Source: Pontederia crassipes (lineage: Eukaryota; Streptophyta; Magnoliopsida; Commelinales; Pontederiaceae). From it: a stretch of DNA of 64,000 nt. The notes under the pieces are model-generated. The model was not told the origin of the DNA. It saw only the letters and a list, made by a program, of their open reading frames with translations, and made no database searches. The DNA lies in NCBI GenBank assembly GCA_030549335.1, contig CM060197.1:46651654-46715653 (forward strand), written 5' to 3'. The position numbers and the translations under genes were made by a program. Below are positions 44,790-56,927 of this stretch, piece by piece. The stretch's first letter is position 1. Each line of letters starts with the position of its first letter.

Positions 44790-45257
44790 CTCTAACAGAC
44801 ATTATCACATGCGGTCTCCTTAATTGAGCAAGGCCAGTCGTTCATGAAAGAGACTAGAAATGTGTCAACATGGTCAAGTGGTCTTCTTAGTCTAATCACC
44901 AGTCTTTTCATGATACTCTATTTTGGATAACATTAATCTTGTCTGTGTTTAGATCAAATTAAATATAATAATGATAATTAAAGTGTTAATATGATAGATT
45001 AATTTTAGTAGTGAATGAGTTATGGGAATCATAAATATAAAATATATTCTTTTTAAAGAAAATAAATAAATGCTAAGTTGAGTTTTTTTTTTAAAAAAAA
45101 TTTTCAGAAGAAAGTATACTTCAAAAAATATTTCAAAGATTAATGTAAGCTTAAGTGCACATTTACAAGATCATATTAGCTATAGATGCTTCATGCATAT
45201 TTCTAGAATCAACAATTTAATCCACCAACAAAAAAGAAAATTAACTCAGGCAGAGAA
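44790..45257. other. host spacer resembling 16560-17510, then RALF 3' flank
   Basis: 44795-44850 resembles 16565-16625 (CATGCAGTCCCATTAATTG and CATGAAAGAGACT words). 44865-45160 resembles 17240-17510. It lies directly 3' of the RALF-like gene (minus strand), so the same block occurs beside two different interrupted genes. Confidence 0.5.
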
Positions 45258-45324
45258 ATTAACTATACCGCTTTCTTGCTTAGCCTTAACAGACATGCCC
45301 TGAACATTATTACGCTTCTTATCA

Positions 45325-45402
45325 TCGACAATTGTAAGCTCCGCCGCCGCACGACTAGGGGAAGTAAGGAGCACCGGCTTTGCCGGAGCCTGCCGCATGT
45401 TT
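45325..45402 (-). pseudogene. RALF-like gene, 3' part beyond the Ty3 insertion
   Basis: On the minus strand, next to the target duplication (45398-45402), the frame of the 5' part continues as AAGSGKAGAPYFP to a TAG at 45357-45355. In the same frame just past the stop it reads SCGGGAYNCR, then more stops. GAxYNCR resembles the GASYYNC(R) segment of RALF peptides, but the other cysteines and the PYxRGC region are missing. The gene was therefore probably decayed, or an atypical short relative, even apart from the retrotransposon. Confidence 0.4.
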
Positions 45403-47672
45403 TGTAACGCTCGATTCATTTAAAAAAAAGAAAAAGAGATAAAATAGGAATATAAAAACAAATAGAGGAAGAGATAAATAGGAAATAAAGTTTTAAAATC
45501 TGAGGGGATTAAATCAAATCTTAAAGTCCCAATGGATCTCAAATTTCTCTCCTATAAATATGAGGCCAAGCCAACGAACTAGCCCCATTTATTTTTCCTA
45601 CAAGCCGGCCCTAATGTCTCTCCCGCTCGTGTGTCTTTTTCGTTCCTTCTCGTCCCTGATTCGCCGCCACCAATAGGGGACTCGTCGGAGGGATTTAGAC
45701 ATCGACGAACGTGAATGACTCACCTGGACAGAAGGAAACGGTCAGAAATAAAAAGAAAAAGGAATTGGAAGAAGAAGAGGAAGAACACAAAGAAGAAGAG
45801 AAAGGATAATGGAAACTTCATGAGGTACGGAACTAGGGTAGATTCTTCCTAGAATCATAATTTTAGACTTGAAGCATGTTCTAGTTAATCCCTAGTTATA
45901 GTATGATGTCGTATGATGATGTTTGATGCCGGCCATCATCGAAAAAGATGATCGAAACACGCACTGCACGTCCGCGCAGATTCTGCGTAAGAGGACCTGA
46001 TCCGATTGACCTTAACCCGACCCGAGCAGGTCCAAACTCGGATCAAGTTCTGTGAACTCGCCTCGGATCCGCCATTGCCGCGCTCTCCGAGCTCTGCAAC
46101 CGGACAAACCCGGCCCGGGTTGATGATGACCCGGCTCGAGTTCCACCCACGATGACCCAACCCAACCTGGGTGTGACCCGAGCCCAGCCCGGGTTTAACT
46201 CAATTTTTTCGAGAATGATGTTCGATGAACTCGGCCCGGATTCTACCTGACTCGGATCGGGTTCCGATGCTGTTTTGATGATTTTTATAATCTCTTGATC
46301 CCTGATTCATGTGATTAATCCTGATTTAAGTCATGATTATGCTTATGTTATTATGCCTTTACTATAATGATGTCCAACATGACCATGATCTTATGACTGT
46401 TATTATAATGAATTGATTTAGATCCAATCATATCGGTGATGACACCTATTCATACCCATCAATGTTGATCTATTTATGATGATGATTAAGATGTTTATGT
46501 GCATCTGATTTCTCTCCATGATCCTATCTTGTAGCTCTGATTATGTCTTATATAATGATGATGATGATTAAGACCCTTGATCATTATGATTTATTAATTC
46601 TTTTCTATGATGACCAAATCTTGATCATGATCCTTATGTCCTAATAAAGATAAATTAAAAACTACAAGATAAAAGATAAAAAATGTTAAATGGAGAGCGC
46701 TTTTTATGATGGACTGGTTAGTTATGGACTAACTACGATCAGTTATTGGCTGGCTCTGCTAATTATGATGATGATGATGGACGAGTTGAGACAGGCCTCC
46801 CCGTGGATTGAAATATACCCCACTATAAGTCAAAGATGAATAATAAGATGATGAAGAAGATGAAGCATATTAATAACAAAATATTTTCATGATGATTAGC
46901 GACTCTTGTCACACTTATGATGGTCTGTCCATGATCTCTTGATCTATTATTAATATGATCTAAAGAAGATGATACAATTCATGATTTTCTATTTTCACAC
47001 AATTATTTTTCATGAATCTTTATATGATGATGACTTCATAATCATGATGATCGACTTTTGCCTCCTTTATGATTTATTTTGATCTATCCTAATCTTTAAT
47101 CTTATGATGTCAAGAAGATTACAATCTATCAATTTCCTATCTATATGTCAAGTTATAGGATCTCTTTTTCACATATGATGATGATGATGTTTATTTTTTT
47201 TATATGATGATGATGTCCTTATGATTCTTGTCTAGTATTATGATCTTATGATGATGTTTATCTTACTTCCATACTGAGTTGTAAAACTCATAGGAAGGTT
47301 CTCCCCTGCATATTTTTAAATGCAGGATCAGATTTTAATGATGAAGGTGGCCAACGGTGACAGATTGAGCTCATAAGTGGCTGCACATGATTATCGAATC
47401 CTTTAGATGATGGATAGTTTTTTTCTTTCTTTTTATCATTTGATGTATTAGCTTTCCTTTGGACTCCTATAAAGTCATTTATCAATCTTCCGCATTTCAT
47501 GATGCTATTCTCTTTCATTATTAATGATGATTTAGTTATTCTGCATTTATCATTATTGAGTTGACCAGTCAAGTCTTCCTTATTGGTCAATATGATGTAC
47601 ACGTAAGGATGACCCGTAGCGTTCCCGAAGCGTATTCTGTCACATGGCGGGGTGTGATTTGGGGACGTTACA
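45403..47672 (+). repeat. 5' LTR (2270 bp) of the element in the RALF-like gene
   Basis: Contains a TATAAATATGAGG promoter word near 45552, a GACCCGA/GGGTCGG-rich patch (46010-46200) and long ATGATG-rich sequence. Confidence 0.9.
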
Positions 47673-47674
47673 GT

Positions 47675-47688
47675 TAGGTATTGGAGCC
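47675..47688 (+). other. primer-binding site, tRNA-Met type
   Basis: Next to the 5' LTR, TAGGTATTGGAGCC is close to TTGGTATCAGAGCC. Confidence 0.7.
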
Positions 47689-48940
47689 TAAAGTTTGAAC
47701 ATTCTCATGTCTTAATGTATGATGTCATGGTCCATGTACAAGTGTCACGAGCAGTCACCGCGCCACCTGAAGTCATGTCAAGTAAGTTTGTCCCTCTTTC
47801 ATTAGTTAAATGATTAAGATGGCAACTCTTAACTTATGATACTTGCTTATGTCAATATTGATCTTTACGATATCTATAATGATGACCAATGATGATGTAC
47901 TATATGAAGATAGAACAATTTCATGATGTGACAATTGACATGATAACATTTATCTTCCGTATTATCTTATCATATATTTCTCATGTCACACTTCATATTG
48001 TCCATCGTGCTAGGATGATGAAGTAATGATGCAATGATGATTTGACCAAATCTCTATTATTGATTTCATATGTGACCTCAATCTATATGGTCGTTCGTAC
48101 TATCAAAGAAGTGTCCTTTCATAATGATGTTTAGGAAAAGGTCACATCAACATAAGTAAGAAAAAATTACTGATCTATTTTGATTTGGTAAAGATGATGA
48201 TTGACATTATTCCATTATCAATCTTATCAAATCATATGTTTTCATTATCTACAATGATGAACAACACTCTTAGTGAGCCTATTGACCCTTATATGACATA
48301 AGCTACTTTTAAGGATGTTGACCTTATGAAAATAATTTCATACCATAAAGTACGTCCTACTAATACAAATGACGATTCTTAGGAGGATTATGATGGGATT
48401 CTTAGTGCCAATTGAGTTTTGTTTTAGGATGTATAAGTATTATGGAAGAAGAAGATAGTTACCAGTACCCAAGTGAACTAAAAGCTATAGTTAGAAGTTG
48501 AGTATCATATCGACATTCTTTCTAGTATGACTCTGATTTCAAAAGCCCCATGACACATGAATTGAAGAGTTAAATTTAGTAACTTTAAGACAAGGGATTT
48601 ATGAGACCGATGTCTCATTTTTAGAATGTTCCACTTCTTTTGTAAAGAAGAATGACGACTCTATGAATTTAAAGATTCATTTACAAGTTGTTAAATAAAA
48701 CAACCATTAGGACGCAAGTATCTATTTCCATGTATAGATGACCTATTTAAAACCAGGATGTTCTCCAAAGTTGACCTATGAAGTGAGTACCAGTAGCTTC
48801 GGATTGTTGAAGAAGATATACAACAACAACAAATAACAACAAACCTTATCCCACTAGGTGGGGTCGGGTACATGGATCATACGACGTCATTCCGCTCTAT
48901 TAATAACCAAACATTTCGGTATATTATTCACTAATAGATC

Positions 48941-49906
48941 TTACTCTATTAGTTCGCCAAGTGTCTGCCTTGGCCTCCCTCTCCCTCTTTTAATCGGACT
49001 CCAGATTATTTGATCTACTCTTCTTACTGGCGCATCTAATGATCTTCTCTGAACATGACCAAACCATCTCAAACGATTCTTTACTATTTTCTCACTAATA
49101 TGAGCCACTCCGACTCGTTCACGTATATGGTCATTCCTAATCTTATCTAATCTTGTATGATCACACATCCATCTCAACATCCTCATTTCGGCTACCTCCA
49201 CTTTACATTCATGTTGTCCCTTCATAGCCCAACATTCACTACTATATAACATTGCCGGTCTTATAGCAGTACGATATAATTTTTCTTTAACTTTATTGGG
49301 TACTTTTCTATCACAAAGAACTCCAATGACTTTCCTCCACTTACACCAACCAGCTTGAATTCTATGATTAACGTCGTCATAAATCTCATCATCTTGTCTT
49401 ACAATTGATCCTAAATATTTAAACTTTATCACTTGAGGGATTATATCCTCCCCTAGCCTAACTTCCAAATCGTCTCTAAGTTGTTTATTTGTGAAATTGT
49501 AATGCATATATTCTGTTTTATTCCTACTTAAACGAAAATCTTTTGACTCCAACGTATTTCTCCATATTTCCAATTTTGTATTAATCTCTTCTCTTGAATC
49601 CGCTAAAAGTACTATATCATCCGCAAATAGCATGCACTTAGGTACCTCCTCTGTGATACTTTCGGTTATAGCATCGATTACTAAGTTAAATAGACACGGG
49701 CTTAAAGCTGATCCTTGATGTAGGACAATTCCTATAGAAAATTTATTTGTCTCACCTCCGGGTGTCCTAACCCTAGTCAATGCCCCATCGTACATATCTT
49801 GTATTACCTTAATGTAGGCAACACTCACCATCTTCTTTTGCAAGGCTTTCCAAAGTACATCTCTTGATACCCGATCATACGCCGTCTCTAAGTCAATGAA
49901 AGTCAT
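48941..49906 (-). pseudogene. LINE reverse transcriptase, C-terminal part
   Basis: 321 residues cover RT motifs from FIDLETAYDRVSR (motif A) through QGSALSPCLFNLVID (motif B) to CMLFADD (motif C with both catalytic Asp), then the thumb and the RTE-specific tail with WFGHVQRR. This is the longest intact reading frame in the window. Upstream RT and endonuclease lie in other frames (49928-50872, 51037-51834), so a full ORF is not made. Confidence 0.9.
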
Positions 49907-49927
49907 ATGTAAGTCTCTTCTCCTACT

Positions 49928-50872
49928 TCAATACTTCTCCATCATCCCCCTTAGTAAATAAATCGTCTCTGTAGTGGATCTTCCTGGCATGAACCTAAAT
50001 TGTCTCTCAGAAATACTAGCCTCCATTCTCAATCTATGCTCAATCACTTTTTCCCATAATTTCATTGTGTGACTCATAAGTTTAATCCCTCTATAATTTG
50101 CACAATTCTGAATATCCCCTTTATTTTTGTAAATAGGAACTAATGTACTTAATCTCCAATCATCAGACATCTTTTTCGACCGTAAAATCTCATTAAATAG
50201 TTTACATAACCACAACACACATTTTTCTCCTAAACATTTCCAAACTTCAATCGATATACCATCCGGTCCAACGGCTTTACTATTCTCCATTTTCTTAAGA
50301 GCTTCGCTAACCTCCGAGACTTTAATTCTACGATAAAATGACCTATTAAGCTCACATTCGCTAACTGTCAAGTCCTCCAAATCACAACGGGAACCTTCAT
50401 ATCTATCATTAAATAGCTTATAGAAATACTCTTCCCATCTGTTCTTAATATCTCCCTCAGTATTTAAAACCTTGCCAACTTCATTTTTTATGCATCTTAC
50501 TTGATCCAAATCTCTCGACTCCTTCTCTTTATTCCTTGCAATTTTGTAAATCCTTTGGTCACCAGCCTTTGTCCCTAACTCCTTATAAAACTCCTCATAT
50601 GCTTTAGCACGAGCATCACTAACTGTCTTCTTAGCCTCCCTTTTCGCCAAACGATACTTTTTCCAATTGTCAGAACTATTGTCCAAGTGTATCGCCTTGA
50701 AACAATTCTTCTTATTACGCACATTTTCTTGGACCTCCTCATTCCACCACCAAGTTTCATTATCTCGTGGTCCAAAATCTTTTGATTCTCCTAAAATGGC
50801 TTTAGCAATCATTTCAACATTTTTTGCCACATTCTCCCACATGATACTAGCATCTCCTTCTAACTCCCACAC
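49928..50872 (-). pseudogene. LINE linker and reverse transcriptase N-terminal part
   Basis: 314 residues run from the endonuclease-RT linker (charged, WWNEEVQE) to RT motifs 0-2 (AVGPDGISIEVWK, WRLSTLVPIYKNKGD, NYRGIKLMSHTMKLWEK, RFMPGRSTTE). A frame break separates it from the downstream RT piece. Confidence 0.88.
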
Positions 50873-51036
50873 ACTTTCCTCTAATAACTTACTTCTAAAA
50901 GTCTCTCGCTTCTCCCCCTTTAACTGTCACCACTTGATTTTTCGATCAAAAATTATTCGAGGTTTTGATTTTATACATTTTATTTGCATATCAAGAACTA
51001 ACAATCTATGTTGTGTAGTCACCTCATGCCCATGAA

Positions 51037-51834
51037 TTATTTTGCAATTACTACAGCGTCTTTTATCAATATTTTTGTCAAGAAAAAATTGATTTGAAAC
51101 CTGTGAGTTCCACTTTTGTACGTGATTAAATGTTCCTCTCTTTTCCTAAAATAAGTGTTGATAATCTTAAAGTCGTATGCTAAAGAAAAATCAATAATAG
51201 TTTGTCCTTCCTCATTCAACTTTCCAAAACCACCATGAACCCTTGCATGTGGTCCTGTCTCTTTATCAACATGTCCATTAAGGTCTCCCCTAATATAAAC
51301 TTTCTCGGTTGTTAGTATACTTTCAATCAAACCCTTCATATCTGCCCAAAACTTCTCCTTGAGATGTGATTCTGCTCCTACTTAGAGTGCATATGCACTA
51401 ATAATGTTCATAGTCTCATTTCCAACAATTACTTTCACGGATATGATTCGATCCTCAATCCTTTTAACTTCCATAACATTCTTCCTCCATTCTGCATCCG
51501 CGATAATACCAACACCATTCCTTCCCTTTACTTTACCTGTATACCAAAGTTTGGAACCATTTAACCTAATCTCTTTAATTCCCTCTCCTACCCATCTAGT
51601 TTCTTGCAAGCATAAGATACTAATCTTACGCTGGTCCATTACTTGTGCCACCTCGAGGCGCTTCCCATTCAACGTCCCAATGTTCCAAGAAACCAATCTG
51701 ACCTTAGTATCATGAACTAGCTTCTTTAACCGCCTCCGTCCATTAGAGTGCGGTAGCCCTTGCTCATTTGACACTGCATTCAGGCAAGGATACAGCGGCT
51801 CTTGCTCTCTTATGATTGTACCCGAGCTGTACAA
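51037..51834 (-). pseudogene. LINE apurinic-type endonuclease domain
   Basis: Two open pieces (51834-51382 and 51339-51037) carry EEP-fold motifs: RLVSWNIGTLNGK (N-terminal strand), ILCLQETRWVG (catalytic Glu) and RGDLNGHVD (the GDxN motif). The end of the domain with the SDH motif is not clear. Confidence 0.85.
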
Positions 51835-54146
51835 CGCGTTACTTACGAGTAACGACCTAGCATTAACACAATATATTCATTGATCCATGTTCATGAGATT
51901 CGACAGGGTTTTACACTGGCTGTCGGGGCCTAACACAACCCTCCTCCTTTATCCGAGCTTGGGACCGGCTATAAAACATAGGCGGAGTTTGTTGAAGAAG
52001 ATATGATGAAGATAATTTTTATGTCGATGTATAATCACTATGAATTTAGTGATGCCACTGGATTAACGAACACCCTCAAACTTATATGGACTTCATGAAC
52101 ATGGTGTTCGTACTATCCCGGAGCAATATAAGGAACATATGTGAATTGATACTGATGGTACTAAGATAGCATAAATTCACATGAAAAAAAATGATTGAAG
52201 AAGTATAAGATGAAATAACTAACTTAGGAACTCAAATGAGTTGTGGTATTATCCTCAATTATTTAGGAAGGATTGTGAGGTTGTAGTATTATTCTGAAAT
52301 ACTACTTATATGAAGTTTCTAAAAGATTCTAAGTTCCTCGTAAATTACCACCATGGTAACGAATTCTATTCCGCACTCAAATACAAGAAGGAAGGCTCAT
52401 TAGGCTTCAATGAGACTGCGTGAATATGAACAAGTATGTGGAACCCAAATGATGAAGCCTTAAAAGAGGAAGTATTACACAAATGTTCTAAGCCTGGGTT
52501 GTGATCCATTTGGGATTATGCCTTATAAGAAAAAAGTATTAAAGGAATATTATAAGCCTAGGTTACGATCCATTTGGAAAGTACAAGATAAGGATGTAAC
52601 CATAAGTCTGGGTTACGATTCATTTGGGAAGTACATAGATGTATAAGGATGAACGAATAGCAATGACATGAAACATGGAGATACAAAAGTATGTTCTAAG
52701 TACTTAGTATATCAATATGAAAAAGGTAGAGCACCAGAAACCTTATAAAAAGATGATGCACGACATTAATATTTTTTATATAAGAATGGCATTATCTAGG
52801 ATGACACTTTTATCTATTGATGTCAATGCTAATTTTAATGATCCTTACGATCATGTATATGATTATATGAATTATGAACAATTTTATTTTATAAAGATGG
52901 TGACTACCAATGATGATGGATTATACTTAATGACCCTCATGATAAAATTTCTCCCACAATGCTTGGCTGTGCCATTGTTGATCTTAATGATCCACATGAT
53001 GACCACCCCGTAATAAATGAGTGATCTTAGGATGATGATAATCTATCTTAAGATGTCAAATAATCAATCATCTTGATTTCCTTATGATGTCCCATGGTTG
53101 TATAATTAATCATACTATATGTTACCTTGATGACTCTTAATTTTAGGATCGGCGATGATCATGCCATATGCGCATGATTATGATGATCACTTTTATCGAA
53201 ATAATCATGAGATAAGTTCTTATTTTTCACCCATCAATGCATATCGATTCTATGTCATTGTTCATGATGATTTCTATTGTCAAGGAGGATTATGTCATTT
53301 GCAAAATTTCCATCGAGACCTTGTATAGGATACCATATTGCTTACCTACATGTAGGAATGAGGTAGGTGAAGGAAAGTTTCTAATGCCAAAGAGCTGAAG
53401 TAGACAACATAAACATGTCAAGAAAGTTGCATTGATATAAAGAGGATGAAGGCAGCTCTAACATGAAAGAAATTTTATGCCGATGAATATGGGCATAGAT
53501 GAATTTTTTTAAACCAAATGACAAAGTGGTATGAAAGGTATCTCCAACCAAGTATGTTTGATCCATATCACTCAATGGATCAGAAATTGAAATATGTCCA
53601 AATGATGTCATGTCATGACATCCTTATGCTTTCTCATGATGATTGAAGCTAAAAGACTTAATTGGTCCCTTGTGACCAAAAGTTAGGATGCTAGATTAAG
53701 GAAGATACAAGATGAAAAGAGGATTGTCATGATTTATGTAAAGAAGAGTTTATAATATTATATGAGGCAACTCTCTAATTGACATATGGATGATTTGAAT
53801 AGCAACACATTATTGTGTTAGTTGAAGTAGATTTTATTTTCCCAATTATAGAAGAGGCAAAATGAAAAGGTAAACCATATGATGAAGGAAAAGATGAAAG
53901 AGAAGGTTATATGATAAAAGGACCTTTGCCTAAGATTTATGATGATAAAAGGACTCATTGTCCTAATGCATATGATAATGGAAGGACTATGTCTTTAATA
54001 TGATAAAGATGGAATGATGAGGAAGAAATGCTTTTCTAAGTGTGAGATGTACCATCACACAAATGACCAAGAAGTTTTCTTCTTGTTAGTAAGCTCCTAC
54101 CCGATGACTAAATTCGAGGACGAATTGTATTTTAAAGGGTTTATAA

Positions 54147-56454
54147 TGTAACGCCCGATTGATTTCAAAAAAAAAAGAAAAAGAGAAAATAGAAATATAA
54201 AAACAAATAGAGGAAAAGATAGATAGGAAACAAAGTTTTAAAATCTGTGGGGATTAAATCAAATCTTAAAGTTCTAATGGTTCTCAAATTTCTCTTCTAT
54301 AAATATGAGGCCAAGCCAACGAACCAACCCCATCTATTTTTCCTACAAGTCGGCCCTAATTTCTCTCCCGCTCGTGCGTCTTTTTTGTTCCTTCTCATCC
54401 CTAATTCTCCGCCGCCAACAGGGGACTAGTCGGAGGGATTTAGACATCGAAGAACGTGGATGACTCGCTTGGACTAAAGGGAACTGTCGGAATAAAGAGA
54501 AAAAGGAATCGGAAGAAGAGGAGGAAGAACACAAAGAAGAAGAGAAAGGATGTGAGGTTCAATGGAAACTTTACGAGGTACGGAACTATGGTAGATTCTT
54601 CCTACAATCATGATTTTAGACTTGAAGCATGTTCTAGTTAATCCCTAATTATAGTATGATGTCGTATGATGATGTTTGATGCCGGCCATCGTCGGAAAGG
54701 ATGATCGGAACACGCACTGCGCATCCGCGCAGATTCTACGTAAGAGGACCCGGTTCGGATTGACCTTAACCCGACCCGAGTAGGTCCAAAATCAGACCGA
54801 GTTCTGTGAACTCGGCCCGGATCCACCATTGCCGCACTCTCCGAGCTCTGCAATCGGACGAACCCCGCCCGGGTTGATGATGACCCAGCCCGAGTTCCAC
54901 CCACGATGAAGAAGTCGGGCGCGATGACCGCCCCAACTTGACGATGACCCGACCCGGCCCGGGTGTGACCCGAGCCCAGCTCGGGTTTAACTCTAGATTT
55001 TCGAGAATGATGTCCGATGAATTTGGCCCGGATTCTACCTGACTCGAATCGGGTTTCGATGCTATTTAGATGATTTTTATGATCTCTTGATCCCTGATTC
55101 ATGTGGTTAATCTTGATTTAAGCCATGATTATGCTTATGTTATTATGCTTTTACTATAATAATGTCAAACATGATCATGATCTTATGACTCTTATTATAA
55201 TGAATTGATTTAGATCCAATCATATCGGTGATGACACCTATTCATACCCATCAATGCTGATCTATTTATAATGATGATTAAGATGTTTATGTGCATCTGA
55301 TTTCTCTTCATGATTCTATCTTGTAGCTCTGATTATGTCTTATATAATAATGATGATTAGGACCCTTGATCATTATGATTTATTAATCCTTTCCTATGAT
55401 GACCAAATCTTGATCATAATCCTTATGTCCTAATAAAGATAAATTAAAAGCTGCAAGATAAAAGATGAAAAATATTAAATGGAGAGCTCTTTTTATGATG
55501 GACTGGTGACGACCAGTTATGGGCTGACTACGGCCAGTTATGGGCTTGCTCTGCCAATTATGATGATGATGGACGGGTTGAGGCAGACCTCCTCGTGGGT
55601 TGAAATATACCCTACGATAAGTCAAAGATGAATAATAAAATGATGAAGAAGATGAAGCATATTAATAACAAAATATTTTCATGATGATTAGTGACTCTTG
55701 TCACACTTATGATGATCTGTTCATGATCTCATGATTTATTATTAATATGATCTAAAGAAGATGATACAAATCATGATTTTCTATTTTCACACAATTATTT
55801 CTCATGAATCTTTATATGATGATGACTTTATAATCATAATGATCGGCTTTTGCCTCCTTAATGATGATTTATTTTGATCTATCCTAATCTTTAATCTTAT
55901 GATGTCAACAAGATTACAATCTATCAATTTCCTATCCATATGTTAAGTTGTAGGATCTCTTTTTCACATATGATAATAATGATGTTTATTTTCTTTTTAC
56001 ATGATGATGATGTCCTTATGATTCTTGTCTAGTATCATGATCTTATGAGGATGTTTATCTTACTTTCATACTGAGTTGTAAAATTCATAGGGAGGTTCTC
56101 CCCTGTATGTTCTTAAATGCAGGACCAGATTTTAATGATGAAGGTGACCAACGGTGACAGATCGAGCTTGTAGGTGGCTGCACATGGTTATCGAGTCCTT
56201 TAGATGATGGATAGTTTTTTCCTTTCTTTTTATCATTTGATGTATTAGCTTTCCTGTGGACTCCTATGAAATCATTTATCAGTATTTCGCATTTCATGAT
56301 GTTATTCTCTTTCATTATTAATGATGATTTAGTTATTCCGCATTTGTCGTTATTGAGTTGACCAGTAATATTAATGATGTACACATAAGGATGACCCGTA
56401 ATATTTCCGAAGCGTATTCTGCCACGTAACGGAGTGCGATTTGGGGACGTTACA
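54147..56454 (+). repeat. 3' LTR (2308 bp) of the element in the RALF-like gene
   Basis: Collinear with 45403-47672; ends GGGGACGTTACA. Minus-strand reading through the LTR from the RALF-like exon gives a fused 270-codon frame that is an accident of the insertion. Confidence 0.9.
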
Positions 56455-56459
56455 TGTTT

Positions 56460-56732
56460 ATTCTGATTCAGCGTGAGATTGGCTATGTACTTACCTGACT
56501 GGAGGAACCTCTCAACCGTCTCCGATGGCAGCGCCCTCTCCTCTTCCTCCTCCAGTCCACCGGGAGACGGACGCCATTGTTGTCCTGTGGAGCCATTGAC
56601 CTGTCCTCGTTCCACTTCCATACCCAGAGCTCCGCCATATTCATCATCCTCAACAGCAGTCGTAGCAGCACACAAGGCAGCAGAGAAGACTGCAGCCATG
56701 ACTAGGAGTGGAAAGCAGATGCTGAACCCCAT
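56460..56732 (-). pseudogene. RALF-like secreted peptide precursor, 5' part, cut by the Ty3 element
   Basis: ATG at 56732 opens MGFSICFPLLVMAAVFSAAL, a clear signal peptide (cleavage likely after CAA at 21-23), then an acidic propeptide with a Glu run (residues 61-65). Residues 70-91, SETVERFLQSGKYIANLTLN..., match the spacing of RALF precursors, where S-E-x3-R-x-L-x3-KYI holds the RRxL protease site and the YISY receptor motif; here they read ERFL and YIAN. The frame is interrupted at codon 93 by the 11-kb element. In-frame ATGs lie upstream (to 56897), but this one gives the signal peptide. A GTAAGT at 56494 could act as a splice donor. RALF peptides signal through FERONIA-type receptor kinases at the cell surface; that role is inferred from family only. 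Identification rests on pattern recall, not a search. Confidence 0.5.
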
Positions 56733-56927
56733 TGCATGCACTCGCTCCCCTCCTCGTCGCTTTCTCTCACCTCTTCTCTGGTTCGATCCCAAGGTGTGCT
56801 GCTCACAGCTGCGCCTGACCCGCCTATATGTAACCTTGTCAATGATAATTACGCAGCAACTACTACCGAAAAAAAATACAATGAAAAGAGAATACAAAGA
56901 TTGATCTATCTTACATAATAATAATAA
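56733..56927 (-). promoter_or_regulatory. upstream region of the RALF-like gene
   Basis: No strong TATA box is seen within 100 bp; a CTATATGT word on the plus strand at 56824 is the nearest. 56849-56907 is shared with 806-872 at the window's other end, and copia sequence begins at 56928, leaving under 200 bp of native upstream sequence. Confidence 0.35.

Larger units (their letters stand above)
48820..51988 (-). mobile_element. RTE-clade LINE, nearly full length
   Basis: 3169 bp on the minus strand, flanked by the 16-bp duplication TTGTTGAAGAAGATAT (48804-48819 and 51989-52004). The 3' end is the (TTG)n tail typical of plant RTE elements. The 5' leader (ACTCCGCCTATGTTTTATAG, near 51985) also fits. 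The endonuclease lies at 51834-51037 in two frames (VSWNIGTLNGK, CLQETRWVG, then RGDLNGHVD). The reverse transcriptase is at 50872-49928 (NYRGIKLMSHTMKLWEKVIEHR) and 49906-48941 (FIDLETAYDRVSR, catalytic FADD at residues 94-97 of that piece, then the SECWAMKG and WFGHVQRR region). Stops or frameshifts near 51360, 50950 and 49917 separate these, so it is inactive. It interrupts the Ty3 reverse-transcriptase relic. Confidence 0.93.
45403..56454 (+). mobile_element. 11.05-kb Ty3/gypsy element (Tekay/Del-like) inserted in the RALF-like gene
   Basis: LTRs at 45403-47672 and 54147-56454 start TGTAACGC and end GACGTTACA. A perfect TGTTT duplication lies at 45398-45402 and 56455-56459. The tRNA-Met primer site follows the 5' LTR and a CGAGGACGAATTGTATTTTA tract precedes the 3' LTR. 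The interior is rich in ATGATG words, and only worn reverse-transcriptase traces can be recognised on either side of the nested LINE (about 48460-48800 and 52005-52150). Thoroughly broken. LTRs differ by roughly 8% by eye, so some millions of years old at usual plant rates. Confidence 0.9.

Noticed and set aside
45258-45400. Minus-strand frame starting MRQAPAKP
   Set aside because: It is open for about 48 codons, but it is not in phase with the RALF-like 5' part and has no recognisable feature. The phase-compatible frame is preferred, though not proven.
56085-56897. 270-codon minus-strand frame as one protein
   Set aside because: It is the RALF-like 5' part read through into LTR sequence and extended upstream of the likely start; not a natural gene product.
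56473-56904. 143-codon plus-strand frame
   Set aside because: Antisense shadow of the RALF-like exon, which has the signal peptide on the other strand.
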